This document shows, one piece after another, positions 18,517 through 27,782 of a stretch of DNA of 64,000 nucleotides. The position numbers were made by a program, and so were the translations under genes. Below the pieces are notes generated by a model, which saw only the letters and a program-made list of their open reading frames with translations, made no database searches and was not told the DNA's origin. Source of the stretch: Mobilicoccus caccae (GTDB lineage: Bacteria > Actinomycetota > Actinomycetes > Actinomycetales > Dermatophilaceae); NCBI RefSeq assembly GCF_030161635.1, contig NZ_BSUO01000001.1, forward strand, positions 1-64,000, read 5' to 3'. Each line of letters opens with the position of its first letter. The stretch's first letter is position 1.

Positions 18517-19374
18517 ATGCCCGACACCCTCACCCCCACTCTCGATCGCCACATCGATGGCATCACGGTCCGCGACCTGCTGACCAACGGGTCGGGCTAC
18601 GGCATGCAACCCGGTGGGTCGCCGTTGGCGGCGGCCTACCGCGACGCCGGCGTCGAGGCGGGGGCGGATCCGGTCGACTCGTGCGCCGACGACTGGCTGG
18701 TCGCGCTCGCCACACTGCCCCTGGCTCATCAACCGGGGGACGGGTTCCGGTACCACCACGGCTTCGGCATCCTCGGCGTGCTCCTGCAGCGGTTCGCCGG
18801 AATCCCGGTGGAGGAGTACCTGCGTCGAGTCGTGTTCGATCCACTCGGCATGCCGGACACCTCGCTGTTCGTCCCCGAGGATCAGGCCCACCGGCTCCCG
18901 GCCGCCTACCGCCACGGCGAGTCGGGCCTCGAGGAGGCCGAGCCGCTCGGCGGCGGGTTCTACGTGGGCGAGCCTCCGTTCGACACGGCGCACGGAGAAC
19001 TGGTCTCGACCGCCGCCGACTATCACCGGCTGTGCCGCATGCTCGCCGACGGCGGCAGGCATGAGGGTGACCCCTTCCTCGACCCCGACCTGGTGCGCGA
19101 GATGACGCGGGATCAGGTGCCGGAGTCGGTCAAGACGCCGGACAGCTTCTTTCCCGGCTTCTGGGACGGCATCGGGTGGGGCTACGGCGGATCGGTCGCC
19201 ACCGGTGGTGAGCACGAGGGGCGCTACGCCTGGTCGGGTGGCCAGGGGACCGACTTCTACATCGACCCCGACGGCACGATCTCGGTGTTCCTCACGCAGG
19301 TCGAACTCGGAGACGCGATGTGGCCGGTGCTCGGTGAGGTGCAGGCGAACGCGGCGTCGCTGCTCGAGGGGTGA
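18517..19374 (+). CDS. serine-hydrolase / beta-lactamase-family protein lacking the SxxK region
   Basis: Matches the class C beta-lactamase/esterase family from ITVRDLLTNGSGYG onward, including the region equivalent to Y-x-N (FRYHHGFGILGVLL) and the late WSGGQGTDFYIDP that corresponds to the K/H-T/S-G strand. The family's N-terminal ~100 residues, with the nucleophile in SxxK, are absent. ATG 18517 has GAGGAG 6 nt upstream, and the 180 bp before it encode nothing similar in any frame. The Y-x-N Asn is also replaced by His. It is either a truncated pseudogene with a chance start or a non-catalytic derivative. Confidence 0.7.
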   Translation: MPDTLTPTLDRHIDGITVRDLLTNGSGYGMQPGGSPLAAAYRDAGVEAGADPVDSCADDWLVALATLPLAHQPGDGFRYHHGFGILGVLLQRFAGIPVEEYLRRVVFDPLGMPDTSLFVPEDQAHRLPAAYRHGESGLEEAEPLGGGFYVGEPPFDTAHGELVSTAADYHRLCRMLADGGRHEGDPFLDPDLVREMTRDQVPESVKTPDSFFPGFWDGIGWGYGGSVATGGEHEGRYAWSGGQGTDFYIDPDGTISVFLTQVELGDAMWPVLGEVQANAASLLEG

Positions 19375-19383
19375 GGCGCGCGC

Positions 19384-19848
<465 letters not shown>

Positions 19849-19884
19849 TCAGGTCGTGGGGGTCGGCGTAGGTCGGCGGGTGGC

Positions 19885-20664
19885 TCAGCGAAGGAAGTCG
19901 AGCAGCGTCGGTCGCAGGTCGTCGGCGAACTCGTCGAAGAAGCCGTGACGGCCGCCGTGGTGGTGGATGAGTCGGGCGTCGAGGATGGCCGAGGCGATGA
20001 TCTCTGCGTTCTCGGGGGGCACCATCGGGTCGTCGGTGCCGTGCAGGACGAGGGTGGGTGCGGTGATGTCGGGCAGCGCCGTCCAGGCGTCGTGGCCGGT
20101 GCTGGCGCGCAGGTGGGCGAGGGAGGCGGCGGGCGTCATCGTCGGGTCGCCGAGCAGCAGGCTGTCGGAGGGCCGGCCCGGCCAGTCGTCGGTGTAGAAG
20201 AAGCGCAGCACCCGCTGGATGCGGTTCCCGTCCTCCGGGGAGGCGAGGATGCGGCGCACCTCACGGCTGCGCTCGCGGGCCAACGGGCCGCCGGGGGAGG
20301 TGCACGCGAGGATCAACCGCTCCACCCGTGAGGCGTGCCGGGCGGCGAGGTGTTGCGCGACCCGGCCTCCCATCGACGTCCCGTAGACGCGGTAGCTCTC
20401 GAACCCGAATTCGGCCATGACGAGCGCGGCGTCCTCGGCGAAGGTCAGCGTCGTCCAGTCGCCGACGTCGGCGCAGGTGTTGCCCGTGCCGCGGTAGTCG
20501 ATGGTGACGGTGCGGTAGGCCTGCTCGAAGCCGGTGCGGAGCTCCTCCCACCACCGCATCGAATTGGCCTGACCCTGCAGCAGCAACAACGGGGGCGCGG
20601 TCTTCGGCCCGGCCTGGCGGACGGCCAGCAGGGCGCCGTCGGGGGCGCGGACGTAGTCGTTCAT
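19885..20664 (-). CDS. alpha/beta-hydrolase fold protein
   Basis: Cytosolic hydrolase of 259 residues. The nucleophile elbow is YGTSMGGRVAQ (Ser near residue 98), the acid is in VLHGTDDPMVPPENA, and the His is in HHHGGRHGFFDEF near the end. The strand order and spacing fit the esterase/epoxide-hydrolase-like class. ATG 20664 is used; a longer in-frame start at 20709 adds unlikely residues. It lies between two CstR-regulon promoters but has no operator of its own. Confidence 0.82.
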   Translation of the reverse strand: MNDYVRAPDGALLAVRQAGPKTAPPLLLLQGQANSMRWWEELRTGFEQAYRTVTIDYRGTGNTCADVGDWTTLTFAEDAALVMAEFGFESYRVYGTSMGGRVAQHLAARHASRVERLILACTSPGGPLARERSREVRRILASPEDGNRIQRVLRFFYTDDWPGRPSDSLLLGDPTMTPAASLAHLRASTGHDAWTALPDITAPTLVLHGTDDPMVPPENAEIIASAILDARLIHHHGGRHGFFDEFADDLRPTLLDFLR

Positions 20665-20906
20665 GCCGCAGGCATGCCGAGAGCGCCGTTCATGGCCACA
20701 CCCTGTCACGACGCGGGCCGATCGCCCGCGCGTCGGGCCCTCAGCGAGTCAGGCGAACGCGCGCATCACGATTCGGAAGAACGAAGCGCGAGACGCCGGC
20801 ACGCGGGACGTGAAGCGCGAGACGCGACGCCGCGAGGCGCGGAACGGCGCCCCCACTCCCACCTCCGGTTCGAGGTGGTCGGCGGCGAGATGTGGGGCGG
20901 GTGCGG

Positions 20907-21077
20907 CTATCGACCCAGGAGCCTGCTGAGGAAGCCGGACTTCTGGCCCGCCGCCGCTCGCGGGTGGCCCTCGCACCACTGGTCGGCGGGGACGTTCTGG
21001 CGGACCGAGTCGATGTGCAGGCCACATCCGGCCCAGGTCGTCCGGCCACAGACCGTGCAAGGCACTGCTCGGCACAT
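20907..21077 (-). CDS. small Cys-rich, probably zinc-binding protein
   Basis: Protein of 56 residues with Cys at CRAVPCTVCGRTTWAGCG and a later WCEGH, enough to bind one or two zinc ions. The C-terminus is basic (GFLSRLLGR). Similar short proteins, with a C-x-x-C-G-K/R-T-T-W-A-G-C-G core, are common in actinobacteria and have no assigned function. ATG 21077 has AAGGAG 7 nt upstream. Its promoter appears to face that of the CoA-disulfide reductase across one CstR operator, which suggests a role in the same sulfur stress response. Confidence 0.78.
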   Translation of the reverse strand: MCRAVPCTVCGRTTWAGCGLHIDSVRQNVPADQWCEGHPRAAAGQKSGFLSRLLGR

Positions 21078-21111
21078 GGTGAAGCTCCTTCTGATGACGG
21101 GGGTCGACAAC

Positions 21112-21149
21112 TTGACGACCATATACCCCCAGGGGTATGTATGTCCACA
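21112..21149. promoter_or_regulatory. face-to-face promoters sharing one CstR-type operator
   Basis: The near-palindrome TACCCCCAGGGGTA is at 21124-21137. On the plus strand TTGACG (21112-21117), an 18-nt spacer and TATGTA (21136-21141) lead to ATG 21149, which would be leaderless or nearly so. On the minus strand TGGACA (complement of 21142-21147), 18 nt and TATGGT (complement of 21118-21123) lead to the small Cys-rich gene. The operator fills both spacers. Confidence 0.75.
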
Positions 21150-22774
21150 TGAACATCGTGATCGTCGGTGGCGTCGCCGCCGGAATGTCGACCGCAGCCA
21201 GACTCCGCCGGTTGGATGAGACCGCCACCATCACCGTGGTCGAGAAGAGCGGCAACGTCTCGTTCGCCAACTGCGGTCTTCCCTACCACGTGGGCGGGGT
21301 CATCGAGGAGCGCTCGGCTCTCCTGCTGCAGACCCCCGACTCCCTGCGGGCGCGGTTCGACATCGACGTCCGCGTGCGCACCGAGGCCGTCGCCATCGCC
21401 CGCGACGCCCGAACCGTCCGGGTGCGCGATCTCGACTCGGGGCGGGAGGAGGACCTTCCGTACGACTCGCTCGTGCTCACTCCCGGCGCCGCGCCCGTGA
21501 GGCCGCCGATCCCCGGCATCGAGCGCGCTCTCGTGCTGCGCAACGTCGAGGACACCGACGCGCTGGTCGCCGCCGTCGACGGCGCGAGGTCCGCCGTCGT
21601 CATCGGTGGGGGATTCATCGGCGTCGAGATGACCGAGAACCTCCTGCACCGTGGCCTCGCGGTCACGGTGGTCGAGGCGATGCCGCAACTCATGGCGCCC
21701 ATGGACCCCGAGATGATCGCCGGTGTCCACGACGCCCTGCGTGAGGCGGGGGTGGATCTGCGTCTGTCCTCCAGCGTCACCGCCATCGGTGAGGATCACG
21801 TCGAACTCGCCACGGGAGAACGGATTCCGGCAGACCTCGTCGTCGCGGCCGTCGGCGTCCGGCCGGAGTCGGCGCTCGCCGTGGACGCGGGTCTGGAGGT
21901 GGCGCCCCGCGGCGGCATCGTCGTCGACGAGCACTACCGCACCAGCGATCCGCACATCTACGCGGCCGGCGACGCCGTCGTCAAGAGGGACGCGCTCGAC
22001 GGCGAGGGGGTCCTCGTCCCGCTGGCGAACACCGCGAACCTGCAGGGGCGTCGCATCGCCGACACCATCGCCGGACGCGCGGTCGAGGATCGCCCGGTGC
22101 TCGGAACGGCGATCGTCGGGGTGCTCGGCCACCAGGTCGCGGCAGTGGGTTGGAACGAGAAGCGCCTCGTCGCGGCAGGCCGCGCCCACCGCTTCATCCA
22201 CACCCACGCGGCCTCGCACGCCGGCTACTACCCTGGCGCGGAGTCGATCTCGCTCAAGCTCCTCATCGACCCCCAGACCGACGCCATCCTCGGCGCCCAG
22301 GCCGTGGGGCGCGACGGCGCCGACAAGCGCATCGACGTCATCGCCACCGCCATGCGAGCCGGATTGCGGGCGAGCGACCTCGCCGAGCTCGAACTGGCCT
22401 ACGCCCCGCAGTTCGGCTCCGCCAAGGACCCCGTGAACATGCTCGGGTTCGTCGCCGAGAACCGTGCCACCGGTCTGGAGGACAGCATCCAGTGGCACGA
22501 GGTCGCCGACGCGCAGGCCGCGGGCGAGACGGTGATCGATGTGCGCACGCCGGCGGAGTTCGCGGCCGGGGCCATCCCGGGGGCGGTCAACATCCCCGTC
22601 GACGAGCTGCGAGTTCGGGCCGATGAGGTACCCGCCGGTGACCTCGTCGTGCACTGCGCGGTCGGCATCCGTGGCCATGTCGCCGGCCGCATCTTGACTG
22701 CCTCCGGTCGTCGCGTCCGCAACCTCGACGGCGGGTATCGCACCTGGTCGGCAGGCATGTCGACCCGCGGCTGA
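21149..22774 (+). CDS. CoA-disulfide reductase / NADH-dependent persulfide reductase with C-terminal rhodanese domain
   Basis: FAD- and pyridine-nucleotide-dependent oxidoreductase of 541 residues. The FAD-binding GGVAAGMSTAARL is at residues 7-19, and the single redox Cys lies in SFANCGLPY at Cys42, as in CoA-disulfide reductases rather than CxxC disulfide reductases. The NAD-binding motif is VVIGGGFIGVEM (~150). A rhodanese domain occupies about 455-541 with its active Cys in HCAVGIRGH. Such CoADR-RHD fusions reduce persulfides or polysulfides of CoA. ATG 21149 fits the promoter; ATG 21137 lies within the operator. The CstR-type operator marks it as part of the sulfur regulon. Confidence 0.9.
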   Translation: MNIVIVGGVAAGMSTAARLRRLDETATITVVEKSGNVSFANCGLPYHVGGVIEERSALLLQTPDSLRARFDIDVRVRTEAVAIARDARTVRVRDLDSGREEDLPYDSLVLTPGAAPVRPPIPGIERALVLRNVEDTDALVAAVDGARSAVVIGGGFIGVEMTENLLHRGLAVTVVEAMPQLMAPMDPEMIAGVHDALREAGVDLRLSSSVTAIGEDHVELATGERIPADLVVAAVGVRPESALAVDAGLEVAPRGGIVVDEHYRTSDPHIYAAGDAVVKRDALDGEGVLVPLANTANLQGRRIADTIAGRAVEDRPVLGTAIVGVLGHQVAAVGWNEKRLVAAGRAHRFIHTHAASHAGYYPGAESISLKLLIDPQTDAILGAQAVGRDGADKRIDVIATAMRAGLRASDLAELELAYAPQFGSAKDPVNMLGFVAENRATGLEDSIQWHEVADAQAAGETVIDVRTPAEFAAGAIPGAVNIPVDELRVRADEVPAGDLVVHCAVGIRGHVAGRILTASGRRVRNLDGGYRTWSAGMSTRG

Positions 22775-22880
22775 GTCGTCGAGCCCTCCGTCCATGAGGG
22801 GAGAGGTCCGCGTGCGTCCTCGCCGGCGCGGGCGACCGCGTCTCGATCCGCCACCGCGCGCGTCCGGAGGGGAGGTGGCA

Positions 22881-22908
22881 GGCTCACCCATGTCGACAGG
22901 GGTGAGCC
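22881..22908. promoter_or_regulatory. inverted repeat abutting the methyltransferase start
   Basis: GGCTCACCC (22881-22889) and GGGTGAGCC (22900-22908) are perfect 9-bp inverted repeats separated by 10 nt. The second arm touches ATG 22909. In RNA this would sequester the start region; in DNA it could be an operator. No ribosome-binding site is otherwise visible. Confidence 0.55.
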
Positions 22909-23574
22909 ATGGTGGACTCCGGGCGGCTCGCGGAGTTCTGGGACTCCGAGGCCGCGACGTACGACCGCAAGACGTCGCTCCTCGAGCGTCGCCTCTTCGC
23001 GCCGCATCGCGCCTGGGTGGGTGAGCGGGCTCGTGGGCATGTCGTCGACGTCGCCTGCGGGACGGGCGCGAATCTCGACCACTTCCCGCCCGGGACGCGG
23101 GTGACCGGTGTCGACTTCAGTCCCGCGATGCTCACCGAGTTCGCCTCCCGCGCATCGGCGTTGCGCATCCCCGCGGAGACGAGGCAAGCCGACGCCGGCC
23201 GACTGCCGCTGGACGACGCCTCGGCCGACACGGTGCTCTGCACGCTCGGTCTGTGCTCGATCGACGGCGTCGAGGGCGCGCTGTCGGAGATGGTGCGCGT
23301 CCTGCGTCCGGGCGGTGCGCTGCTGCTGCTCGACCACGTCGTCTCGACGTCCGTCCTGGTCCGGGCAGGTCAGCGGATGCTGGAGACGGTCACGGTGAGC
23401 CGGTTCAACGAGCACTTCACCCGCCGCCCCCTCGACGTGGTCACCGCCCTCGCCGCCGAGGACGTGCTGGACGTCGTGGAGACCAGGCGGCGCCTCGCCG
23501 GCACCCTCGAGAGCGTCCACGCCACTCGTGCCGAGACCGAAGTCCTGCGCCGCGAGATGAGGGGAAGGCGATGA
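22909..23574 (+). CDS. class I SAM-dependent methyltransferase
   Basis: Protein of 221 residues with a Rossmann methyltransferase core: VVDVACGTGANL (motif I, SAM binding, ~residue 45), GVDFSPAML (acidic end of strand 2), TLGLCSI (motif IV region) and RVLRPGGALLLLDHV (motif V-VI). It resembles phospholipid or ubiquinone-type Ubie/PmtA-like enzymes. The substrate is not determinable. It follows the CoA-disulfide reductase on the same strand after 134 bp, with its own inverted repeat at the start. Confidence 0.85.
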   Translation: MVDSGRLAEFWDSEAATYDRKTSLLERRLFAPHRAWVGERARGHVVDVACGTGANLDHFPPGTRVTGVDFSPAMLTEFASRASALRIPAETRQADAGRLPLDDASADTVLCTLGLCSIDGVEGALSEMVRVLRPGGALLLLDHVVSTSVLVRAGQRMLETVTVSRFNEHFTRRPLDVVTALAAEDVLDVVETRRRLAGTLESVHATRAETEVLRREMRGRR

Positions 23575-23690
23575 CTGTGACGCACGACGACTCCACTGGA
23601 CTGGACCGGCTCGCCTGGCACGAACACCGTGAGCGCACGAACACCTCTGAGCGACGACGCCGGCGGCATGACAGTGCGGGTCTGCGGGTC

Positions 23691-23966
23691 TCAGTGACGT
23701 CCGTAGGCATCGCGGCGGTGTTCGATGCGGAGGACGACGACCTCGCGGTCCTGTTCGTTGATCCGGTACAGAATCCGATAGGTGCCGCGCCGCGCAGAGT
23801 GGATATCCGCGAGTTCGCCTCTGAGAGGTTTTCCGACTCGTCGTGGGTTGTCGATCAGTGCTCCGGTGAGGAGCTCGACCACTGCTGCGGCCACGGCCTC
23901 TGGCAGACCATTCTGGATGGCTCGCGATGCCGGTGGGGTGAGGACCAGCTCGAAGGGCTCCGTCAC
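23691..23966 (-). CDS. RelE/ParE-family toxin
   Basis: Toxin of 91 residues. The pattern PFELVLTPPASRAIQNGLP, a central GKPLRGELADIHSARRGTYRILYRI and a final VVLRIEHRRDAYGRH are typical of RelE/ParE mRNA interferases, whose conserved Arg and C-terminal His/Arg act at the ribosome. It is translationally coupled to the antitoxin upstream (ATGA overlap at 23966-23963). Whether it cuts mRNA or inhibits gyrase cannot be told. Confidence 0.9.
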   Translation of the reverse strand: MTEPFELVLTPPASRAIQNGLPEAVAAAVVELLTGALIDNPRRVGKPLRGELADIHSARRGTYRILYRINEQDREVVVLRIEHRRDAYGRH

Positions 23967-24229
23967 GGGAGGAGAGCGCGGACCGCGTCGGCTCCCCGGA
24001 TGACGTTGCCTTCCTGGTAAGCCACGTCGGCCTCGCGGATGTCGGCCAGCGCGGCGGGATCGCTGAGCACCGCCAAGGTCTCTTCGAGCTCGGCGAGGTC
24101 CTCGGGGCTGAGGATGACGGCGGCTGCCTTGCCGTTGCGGGTCACGGTCACTCGCTCGTGCTGGTGCTGCACTCGGTCGACCACGTCGCTGAAGTGATCG
24201 CGGACCTCACGCAAGGACTCGATGCTCAT
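23963..24229 (-). CDS. Phd/YefM-family antitoxin
   Basis: Antitoxin of 88 residues. MSIESLREVRDHFSDVVDRV is the Phd/YefM DNA-binding start, followed by VTVTRNGKAAAVILSPEDLAELEETL. The C-terminal third, which should wrap the toxin, is acidic. ATG 24229 is used. The perfect palindrome CCACAATTGTGG lies directly upstream and is the likely autoregulatory operator. It is the first gene of the two-gene toxin-antitoxin operon. Confidence 0.9.
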   Translation of the reverse strand: MSIESLREVRDHFSDVVDRVQHQHERVTVTRNGKAAAVILSPEDLAELEETLAVLSDPAALADIREADVAYQEGNVIRGADAVRALLP

Positions 24230-24231
24230 GA

Positions 24232-24243
24232 CCACAATTGTGG
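24232..24243. promoter_or_regulatory. toxin-antitoxin operator palindrome CCACAATTGTGG
   Basis: Perfect 12-bp palindrome 2 bp upstream of the antitoxin ATG and in an A/T-richer patch. Phd/YefM antitoxins repress their own operon through such short palindromes near the start codon. Confidence 0.7.
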
Positions 24244-24597
24244 CGCTTGGCAGTGCGGGGGTCAATCCTGGTCGCGAGCACCCAGCACGGCAGATGAGTG
24301 CGTTGCGATCGGCCCCGTCAGGGGAGGAGGTCGAGTACTGCCTACGCGCAGGCATGGCGTGGATGACCAGCTCATTGCCGCTCACGAAGACGAGGACGAT
24401 CGTCTCGATGAGGCGGGTGTGGGTGTCGAACCCGAGTCTCATGCCGCACCCCATGCTTGAGGGCGTCATGTAGGCCGCGAGAATGTCGTTGGGCTGCCGG
24501 TCGGGGGTTCTTGCGGGCGCGGTGGTAGCGCGCCGTGGTTCGCGGGCCGGCGTGGCCGGCTGCGGGCTGGACGTCTCTGAGGTCGACGCCTGCGCGT
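24244..24597 (-). other. gene-poor stretch with a possible toxin-gene remnant
   Basis: A short open frame on the minus strand from about 24469 reads MTPSSMGCGMRLGFDTHTRL followed by a hydrophobic strand and VIHAMPARRQY, after which it loses any plausible protein character. The latter resembles the C-terminal signature of small actinobacterial toxin-like proteins, but I cannot name the family. It lies just upstream of the Phd/RelE pair, so a decayed second module is possible. The remaining bases up to 24597 hold GC-rich dyads that may terminate other transcripts. Confidence 0.3.
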
Positions 24598-26099
24598 TCA
24601 GATGTCCTGGCTGGTGCGTTGCCGCACGCGGGCGCGCAGGGTGAACAGGACGACGATGAGCAGGACGCCGTAGAGCAGCCAGGTGATGGGGCTCGCGACG
24701 AGTACCCCGTAGTCGCCCGCCGACGACAACAACGCGTCGCGAAGCGAGGTCTCCGCGAGCGGCCCGAGGACCATGCCGATCATCAGCGGCGCGAGCGGCA
24801 TGTCGTGGCGGCGCATCGCGAAACCGATGAGGGCGATGAACAGCAACATGAGCAGGTCGAACGTCGAGTTCGACAGCGCGTACACGCCGAGGCCGCAGAA
24901 CACCGCGATGCCGCCGTAGAGGTACGGGGCGGGGATGAGCAGCAGCTTGGCCCACAACTGCGCGAACGGCAGGTTGATGATCAACAGCACGATCATCGCG
25001 ACGAAGAAGCTCGCCAGCAGCGACCACACGAGGTCGGGTGCACGGTCGAACAGCAGCGGCCCGGGCTGGAGTCCGTACTGCCGGAACGCGGCGAGCATGA
25101 TCGCCGCCGTCGCCGACACGGGCAGGCCCAGGGCGAGCAGGGCGCCCATCGCGGTGCCGGTCGTGGCGTTGCCGGCGGCCTCCGGGGCGGCCAGGCCACG
25201 GATGGCGCCGCGGCCGAACCGGGGCTCCTTGCGCCGACGGTCGAGACGCCGCTCGAGGGAGTAGGCCATGAACGTCGGCACCTCCGACCCGCCGACGGGG
25301 ATGACGCCGAACGGCAGACCGATCGCCGTCCCGCGGGCCCACGCGGGTGCGGCCTCCTTGAACTCGGCCGGGGACAGCCACGGCCGGCCCGTCGTCTTCA
25401 TGGCCCGCACGGTGGGGTCGCGTCGGATGCGGGAGGCGACGTAGAAGACCTCCCCCAACGCGAGGATCGCGACCGTCACCGTGACGAGCGAGATCCCGTC
25501 GAACAGTTCCTGCACGCCGAGGGTGGCCCGCTCGACACCCGTGGTCGGGTCGATGCCGATGGTGGCGATGCCGAGCCCGAGGATGAGCGCGGCGATGCCC
25601 TTGACCACGGAGTCGCCGACGATCGAGGAGGTCGCGACGAACGCGAACAACGCGAGCGCGAAGTACTCGGCGGGGCCGAAGGCGGCCGCCCACTCCGCGA
25701 GCTGGGGGCGAGGAACACCACGACCACCGACGCCGTCATACCGCCGATGAACGCGCCGATCGCCGCCGTGGCCAGGGCCTGGGTGGCTCTGCCGTCCTTG
25801 GCCATGCGATGGCCCTCGAAGGTCGACGCGATCGCCGAGGCCTGGCCGGGGGTGTTCATGAGGATGGCCATGGTGGAGTCGCCGAAGAGGCCACCGAAGT
25901 AGACGCCGGCGAACATGATGAACGCCGCCGTGGGGTCGAGCGCGAACGTCATCGGCAGCAGCAGCGCCACGGCCATCGACGACCCGAGTCCGGGCATGAC
26001 ACCCACCGCCGTGCCCAGGAGGCACCCGAGCACGACCCACATGAGGTTCATGGGGGTCAGCGCGCCGGCGAATCCCTGCATCAACAGATCGATCGACAC
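24598..26099 (-). CDS. tctA: tripartite tricarboxylate transporter, large membrane subunit TctA (frame break near 25708)
   Basis: Large permease of the TTT system, about 500 residues and 10-12 membrane helices. The N-terminal part reads MQGFAGALTPMNLMWVVLGCLLGTAVGVMPGLG, the diagnostic TctA motif. Later come NTPGQASAIASTFEGH and PVGGSEVPTFMAYSLERR. The first ~135 codons and the rest are in different frames. Adding one C to the CCCCC run near 25708 restores VFLAPQLAEWAAAFGPAEYF. The start is GTG 26099, immediately after the tctB stop. It works with TctB and the binding protein TctC encoded just upstream; the likely cargo is a carboxylate such as citrate. Confidence 0.9.
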
Positions 26100-26100
26100 C

Positions 26101-26678
26101 TCAGATCACCCCCAGCACGCCGGAGGGGAGGCGCAGACCCAGGCCGACCGAGAACGTCAGGTAGATGACGGAGGACAGCAGCAGCGCCGCCGAGATGTCG
26201 AACAGCGGCCGCCGCGACCCGATCCCGCGGGCCACGAACCAGAACAGGAGCGCGGCGGCGAGGATCCAGCCGAGCAGTTCGAGGGTGGCGGCGAACAGCG
26301 CGAATCCACCGATGCACCACGCCACGGCCGACCAGTCGGAGAACGTGCGGTACCGCCCGCGGTCGTCCGTGACGTGCTCGGGGAGCGCACGTACTGCAGC
26401 ACGAGCAGCAGCGAGAAGACGTAGCCGAGGACCACGAGGATCGTCGGGAAGAAGCGGGGACCGGGAAAGTCGGTGCCCTCGGGGACGTCCGTCGTCAGCA
26501 CGCCGAAGAGGAGATAGCTGCTGAAGGCGGCGAGGATCAGCGGCAGCACCAGCCCGGAACGGCCACCCCAGAACGACCCGCCGCGCGGCTCACCGGCAGC
26601 GTCGGCATCCTCGTCGACGACGTCGACGCGGGACACCTCCGTGCCGTTCGGCTCCCGCCCGGGATCGGTCGCGTTCAC
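26101..26678 (-). CDS. tctB: tripartite tricarboxylate transporter, small membrane subunit TctB (frame break near 26380)
   Basis: Small TTT subunit of about 192 residues with four membrane helices, preceded by a ~35-residue acidic cytosolic tail. The N-terminal part (GLVLPLILAAFSSYLLFGV) and C-terminal part (LELLGWILAAALLFWFVARGIGSRR) lie in different frames. One missing G or C near 26380 restores RSPEHVTDDRGRYRTFSDWS. It overlaps the tctC stop by ATGA and sits directly before tctA, the usual tctCBA order. Confidence 0.85.
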
Positions 26679-27688
26679 AGGCCCAACTCCTTGACGAGCG
26701 CCGTGATCTGCGCGGTGTCCTCCTCGATGAACGTGTCGAGTTCAGGGCCGGTGAGGAGGACGTCGGTCCACTTGTTGCGCGCCATGGCGTCCTTCCACTC
26801 CTGGGTCTGCGCGGTCTCGGTGATGATCTGTTGCAGCTCGGAGAACTGCTCGTCGCTGATACCGGGCGGCGCGACGAATCCGCGCCAGTTGGTCATGGCC
26901 ACGTCGTAGCCCTGCTCGACGAGGGTGGGCAGCTCGATGCCGTCGGCCCGTTCGGGAGCGACGATGGCCAGCCCCCGCATGCGGCCGGCGTCGATCTGGT
27001 CGGCGAACTCGTTGTAGCCCGACACCGCCGCGTCCGCCGCGCCGGAGGACAACACCTGCACGGCCTCCCCGCCTCCGGACTTGGGGATGTAGGTGATCTG
27101 CTCGGCGTCGATGCCCGCCTTGAGCGCGAGGTCCGCGACGATCAGGTGGTCGAGCCCGCCGGCCGAACCACCGGTGAACACCATGCCCTTCGGGTCCTGC
27201 TTCCAGGCGGCGACGAGGTCGTCGATGCTCTGATGGGGCGAGTCCGCCGGGACGACGATGACGTCGTACTCCTCGCTGATGCGGGCGATCGGGCGCACGT
27301 CCTTGAGCGTGTTGGGGGAGTCGTTGGTCTCGATGGCGCCGATCATCACCGTGCCCGTGACCATGAGGTTGGTGGCCTCTCCCGTCATCGTGACGAACTT
27401 GCTGAGTCCGATCGTGCCGCCGGCGCCGGGGATGTTGACGACCTGGGCGTTGTTGACGACGTTCTCGGTGCGCATCGCGGCCTGCTGTTCACGCGCGAAC
27501 GTGTCCCAGCCGCCGCCCGCGCCCGCCGGGGCGATGAGCGTGAGGTTGGCGCGCAGGTCCTCACCGCTGTGGGCCGCGCGCGCCGAGACGAGCACCGCCA
27601 ACCCGACGACGACGACGCACACGACGGCGTAGATCGCCATGCCCAGCCGAGGGGTCCTCCGATCACGCTGGGGGACGGGTGTGCTCAT
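26675..27688 (-). CDS. tctC: tripartite tricarboxylate transporter substrate-binding protein TctC
   Basis: Extracytoplasmic binding protein of 337 residues. A single N-terminal hydrophobic segment (MAIYAVVCVVVVGLAVLVSA) without a lipobox suggests a membrane-anchored or cleaved form. The TctC/Bug fold is shown by LIAPAGAGGGWDTFAREQQ and VVNIPGAGGTIGLSKF, which form the carboxylate-binding loops, and by FTGGSAGGLDHL. It is first in the tctCBA operon. No tctDE two-component regulator is adjacent. Confidence 0.9.
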   Translation of the reverse strand: MSTPVPQRDRRTPRLGMAIYAVVCVVVVGLAVLVSARAAHSGEDLRANLTLIAPAGAGGGWDTFAREQQAAMRTENVVNNAQVVNIPGAGGTIGLSKFVTMTGEATNLMVTGTVMIGAIETNDSPNTLKDVRPIARISEEYDVIVVPADSPHQSIDDLVAAWKQDPKGMVFTGGSAGGLDHLIVADLALKAGIDAEQITYIPKSGGGEAVQVLSSGAADAAVSGYNEFADQIDAGRMRGLAIVAPERADGIELPTLVEQGYDVAMTNWRGFVAPPGISDEQFSELQQIITETAQTQEWKDAMARNKWTDVLLTGPELDTFIEEDTAQITALVKELGL

Positions 27689-27782
27689 ACCGGCTCCTTC
27701 GGGCGACGACGGGTCGTGGCCGGGAGGCTATCCCACCGCGAGCCGCCTCAGAAGGGCTGAGACCGGGTCGTCCGCTCCGGAG

